DNA of 24,817 nt from a virus. Every line of letters starts with the position of its first letter. Position 1 is the first letter of the stretch. The stretch covers positions 1-24,817 of IMG/VR virus record IMGVR_UViG_3300050021_000097; one strand, 5' to 3'. Shown here one piece after another: positions 23,228 to 24,817 of the stretch. The notes beneath the pieces were generated by a model. The model saw nothing but the letters and a program-made list of their open reading frames with translations. It was not told the origin of the DNA and made no database searches. The position numbers and the translations under genes are program-made.

Positions 23228-24817
23228 TCACGCCACCTTCTCCAGCCCTGCCGGGGTGTTGTCGTTGGAGGCGGGGTCGAGGTCGCGGTTGAGAAGGTAA
23301 GGATATACAAAAGTCGAGAACGCAGAAAAACTTCCGTATGACCCGGTTCCGACTGCGTAATTATAAACGCTGCCGTAAGTTACCAGCCAATTTGTGTTCG
23401 GCGGTCCAAGCTCGTCGTACTGTGCCGGGTATTTGGCGCATGACATCGCAGCAAACGATTGATTGAAATAATTTGTGGCGGTCGCAAAATAGCTACTGTT
23501 CAGGAACGCCAGAAGATAGGCGTTGATATTCGTAACCTGTGTCGGCGTCAATCCAAGCGTGGCGCCATTGGCGATTGACAGTGCATTCCATGAAAGGCCG
23601 CCTTCGTACAAAATGAATTGGAGCGAAGGATATGTCGCCGTGCCGCAGATGGCATTGTTAATCGTAAGCCACCCAGTTGAAGGGGCTATGAAGTTTGCAA
23701 TGTTGAAATCGGTCGTTTCTGAAGCCGGTCGAGTCCCGGTTTCCATATCGTTCAGCGCCCAATTAAGCTGGGTACTATCACCCCCTGCGTAGGCCGTCGC
23801 CGCATTGATTAGTCCGTCATTGAGGGTTGGCACAACCCGCGAAGCTGTACCAGCGCTGGTGTAGGTGGGACACCCACCGCTGCTCACGCAGGTTGTCAGT
23901 GTATTTCCAGCGTTGTCGGTCGTATTGGCAGAGAGGTCGAAGGTGTAGTTTCCGCCCCCGACGTTTTGCAAATTAGTCACAGTCGTCCAAGCATTAACTA
24001 ATCCAGCAATCCCAAAGCTCCCTAATATCTGCACTCTGTTGCCATTCGCCCAACTTGCCACACTGCCACCATGAACTGTTACGTTCGCAGGCGCTGCATT
24101 GGTGATAGCGGTGATGGTTGACGCCGCAGCAAGGCCGGAATAACCGGCTACAGCCCCTAGAACACTGCTGCATCCGGCAACGCCGTTCTGGCATTCAAGC
24201 GTAGTGTAAGAACACGTCGCAGCGGTAGTACATGCGCCGGACGAGAACGAACGGAATAAATAGCTCGCACCGAAATTCGGTCCTCCATAGTAGGTTCCGA
24301 TGCTGATCGTCCCGACGCCAGCCGTCCCCGTCATTGCATCGACTGGCCTGCTGCCGACGACAGAGTAATCGAACCCACAGCCTGACGTGCAATAATGATA
24401 GGTGTTGTTGCTGCTAGTAGAGTTGAACTGAGCCTGCTGCCCAGCCATTTTATAGGCGCTCGTTGCAGCGGCAGCCGCAATCTGGCTTGTCTCGACACCA
24501 CTGAACCTCGTATCGCCGCCCGGCCATACAGCCTTGATGGCGTCGAACATCTGCTTCATCTTCATCCCGTACCAAGTATATTGAGGCTGGCCGTTTGACG
24601 GGAAGCCGATGGCGACCCCCATCTTGTATCCGTACACGCCTTGGTCGGTAAAGCTCAGAAATATCTCATTAGAGAACTCGAAGAATGCCTTGTTTCCAGC
24701 ATCAAGGTTTGTTGCAACGGTCGTGGCCAAAGACTGTGCTGACGCCAAATCAAACTGAGTAGGAATTTGAATCCAACAATCGACCTTGAGCTTATTGCAA
24801 AGTTCGACTTCAACAAC
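23228..24817 (-). CDS. Glycosidase-like (clan GH-A type) phage protein, 5' end cut by the right edge
   Basis: The frame is open from the right edge to a TGA at 23228 (529 residues visible). A TTG at 24748 lies inside the frame and is not needed as a start, because the residues upstream (KLKVDCWIQIPTQFDLASAQ) already fit the family. The motif FFEFSNEIF (Glu codon at 24665-24667) resembles the acid/base 'N-E' of GH-A enzymes. FILYEGGLSW (Glu codon 23603-23605) resembles the nucleophile strand. ISIGTYYGGPNF lies between them. A beta-rich insert (VTVHGGSVASWANGNRVQIL to YTSAGTASRV) separates the two halves and looks like an FCCH-type module. Several Cys (CTSGCGF, CTTAATC, CVSSGGC) suggest disulfides. 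It may be a tail-associated enzyme acting on host surface polysaccharide, or a cargo gene; substrate is unknown. It lies 52 bases upstream of the first possible terminase start. Confidence 0.7.
   Translation of the reverse strand, partial: VVEVELCNKLKVDCWIQIPTQFDLASAQSLATTVATNLDAGNKAFFEFSNEIFLSFTDQGVYGYKMGVAIGFPSNGQPQYTWYGMKMKQMFDAIKAVWPGGDTRFSGVETSQIAAAAATSAYKMAGQQAQFNSTSSNNTYHYCTSGCGFDYSVVGSRPVDAMTGTAGVGTISIGTYYGGPNFGASYLFRSFSSGACTTAATCSYTTLECQNGVAGCSSVLGAVAGYSGLAAASTITAITNAAPANVTVHGGSVASWANGNRVQILGSFGIAGLVNAWTTVTNLQNVGGGNYTFDLSANTTDNAGNTLTTCVSSGGCPTYTSAGTASRVVPTLNDGLINAATAYAGGDSTQLNWALNDMETGTRPASETTDFNIANFIAPSTGWLTINNAICGTATYPSLQFILYEGGLSWNALSIANGATLGLTPTQVTNINAYLLAFLNSSYFATATNYFNQSFAAMSCAKYPAQYDELGPPNTNWLVTYGSVYNYAVGTGSYGSFSAFSTFVYPYLLNRDLDPASNDNTPAGLEKVA

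Noticed and set aside
1-24817. CRISPR array, insertion sequence or attachment site
   Set aside because: No regularly spaced repeats, no transposase and no integrase-linked direct repeats were seen.

Overview
This window is a stretch of a tailed double-stranded DNA phage genome or prophage. It is the virion assembly module of a short-tailed (podovirus-like) phage built on the P22 plan. Every convincing gene reads on the minus strand, so in transcription order the module runs from the right edge to the left edge. The order is: a glycosidase-like protein (cut by the right edge), large terminase, portal, a run of small unidentified genes, scaffold, coat, two unidentified genes, a gp4-like head-completion protein, two accessory proteins, a gp10-like stabilisation protein, two accessory proteins, four proteins in the position of DNA-ejection proteins, and a tail fibre (cut by the left edge). 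The families seen (P22-type coat and portal, gp4/gp10-like tail adaptors, a modular tail fibre) are typical of phages of Proteobacteria. The host cannot be fixed from the sequence. No integrase, repressor, replication, lysis or tRNA gene and no recognisable small terminase is in view, so temperate or lytic life style is open.

The genes are tightly packed. Most neighbours overlap by 1 to 17 bases through ATGA, TAATG or TAGTG junctions, which suggests long co-transcribed, translationally coupled blocks. The only sizeable non-coding gaps lie around the coat gene: 63 bases before the first HNH gene, 222 bases between it and coat, 118 bases between coat and the second HNH gene, and 160 bases after that. 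These gaps hold hairpins, repeats and the best promoter candidate of the window.

The region carries three homing-type elements of two kinds. The large terminase contains a 367-residue intein with a LAGLIDADG-type endonuclease, placed inside the ATP-binding P-loop. The coat gene is bracketed by two paralogous free-standing HNH endonuclease genes. Both have the same leader design: a 34-base hairpin with different stem bases but the same architecture, then a shared linker. The 222-base coat leader is unusually structured and holds two copies of a hairpin with the same stem and related 9-base loops. I could not match it to a known RNA family.

The two edge genes are open to the window boundary. 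The left one (bases 1 to 1193) is a modular tail fibre with a signal-peptide-like start. The right one (23228 to the edge) keeps two glutamates in contexts typical of clan GH-A glycosidases and has an extra beta-rich domain between them. Together the genes cover packaging (terminase, portal), capsid assembly (scaffold, coat), neck closure (gp4-like, gp10-like), genome ejection (the four left-side proteins) and host contact (tail fibre, glycosidase-like protein).
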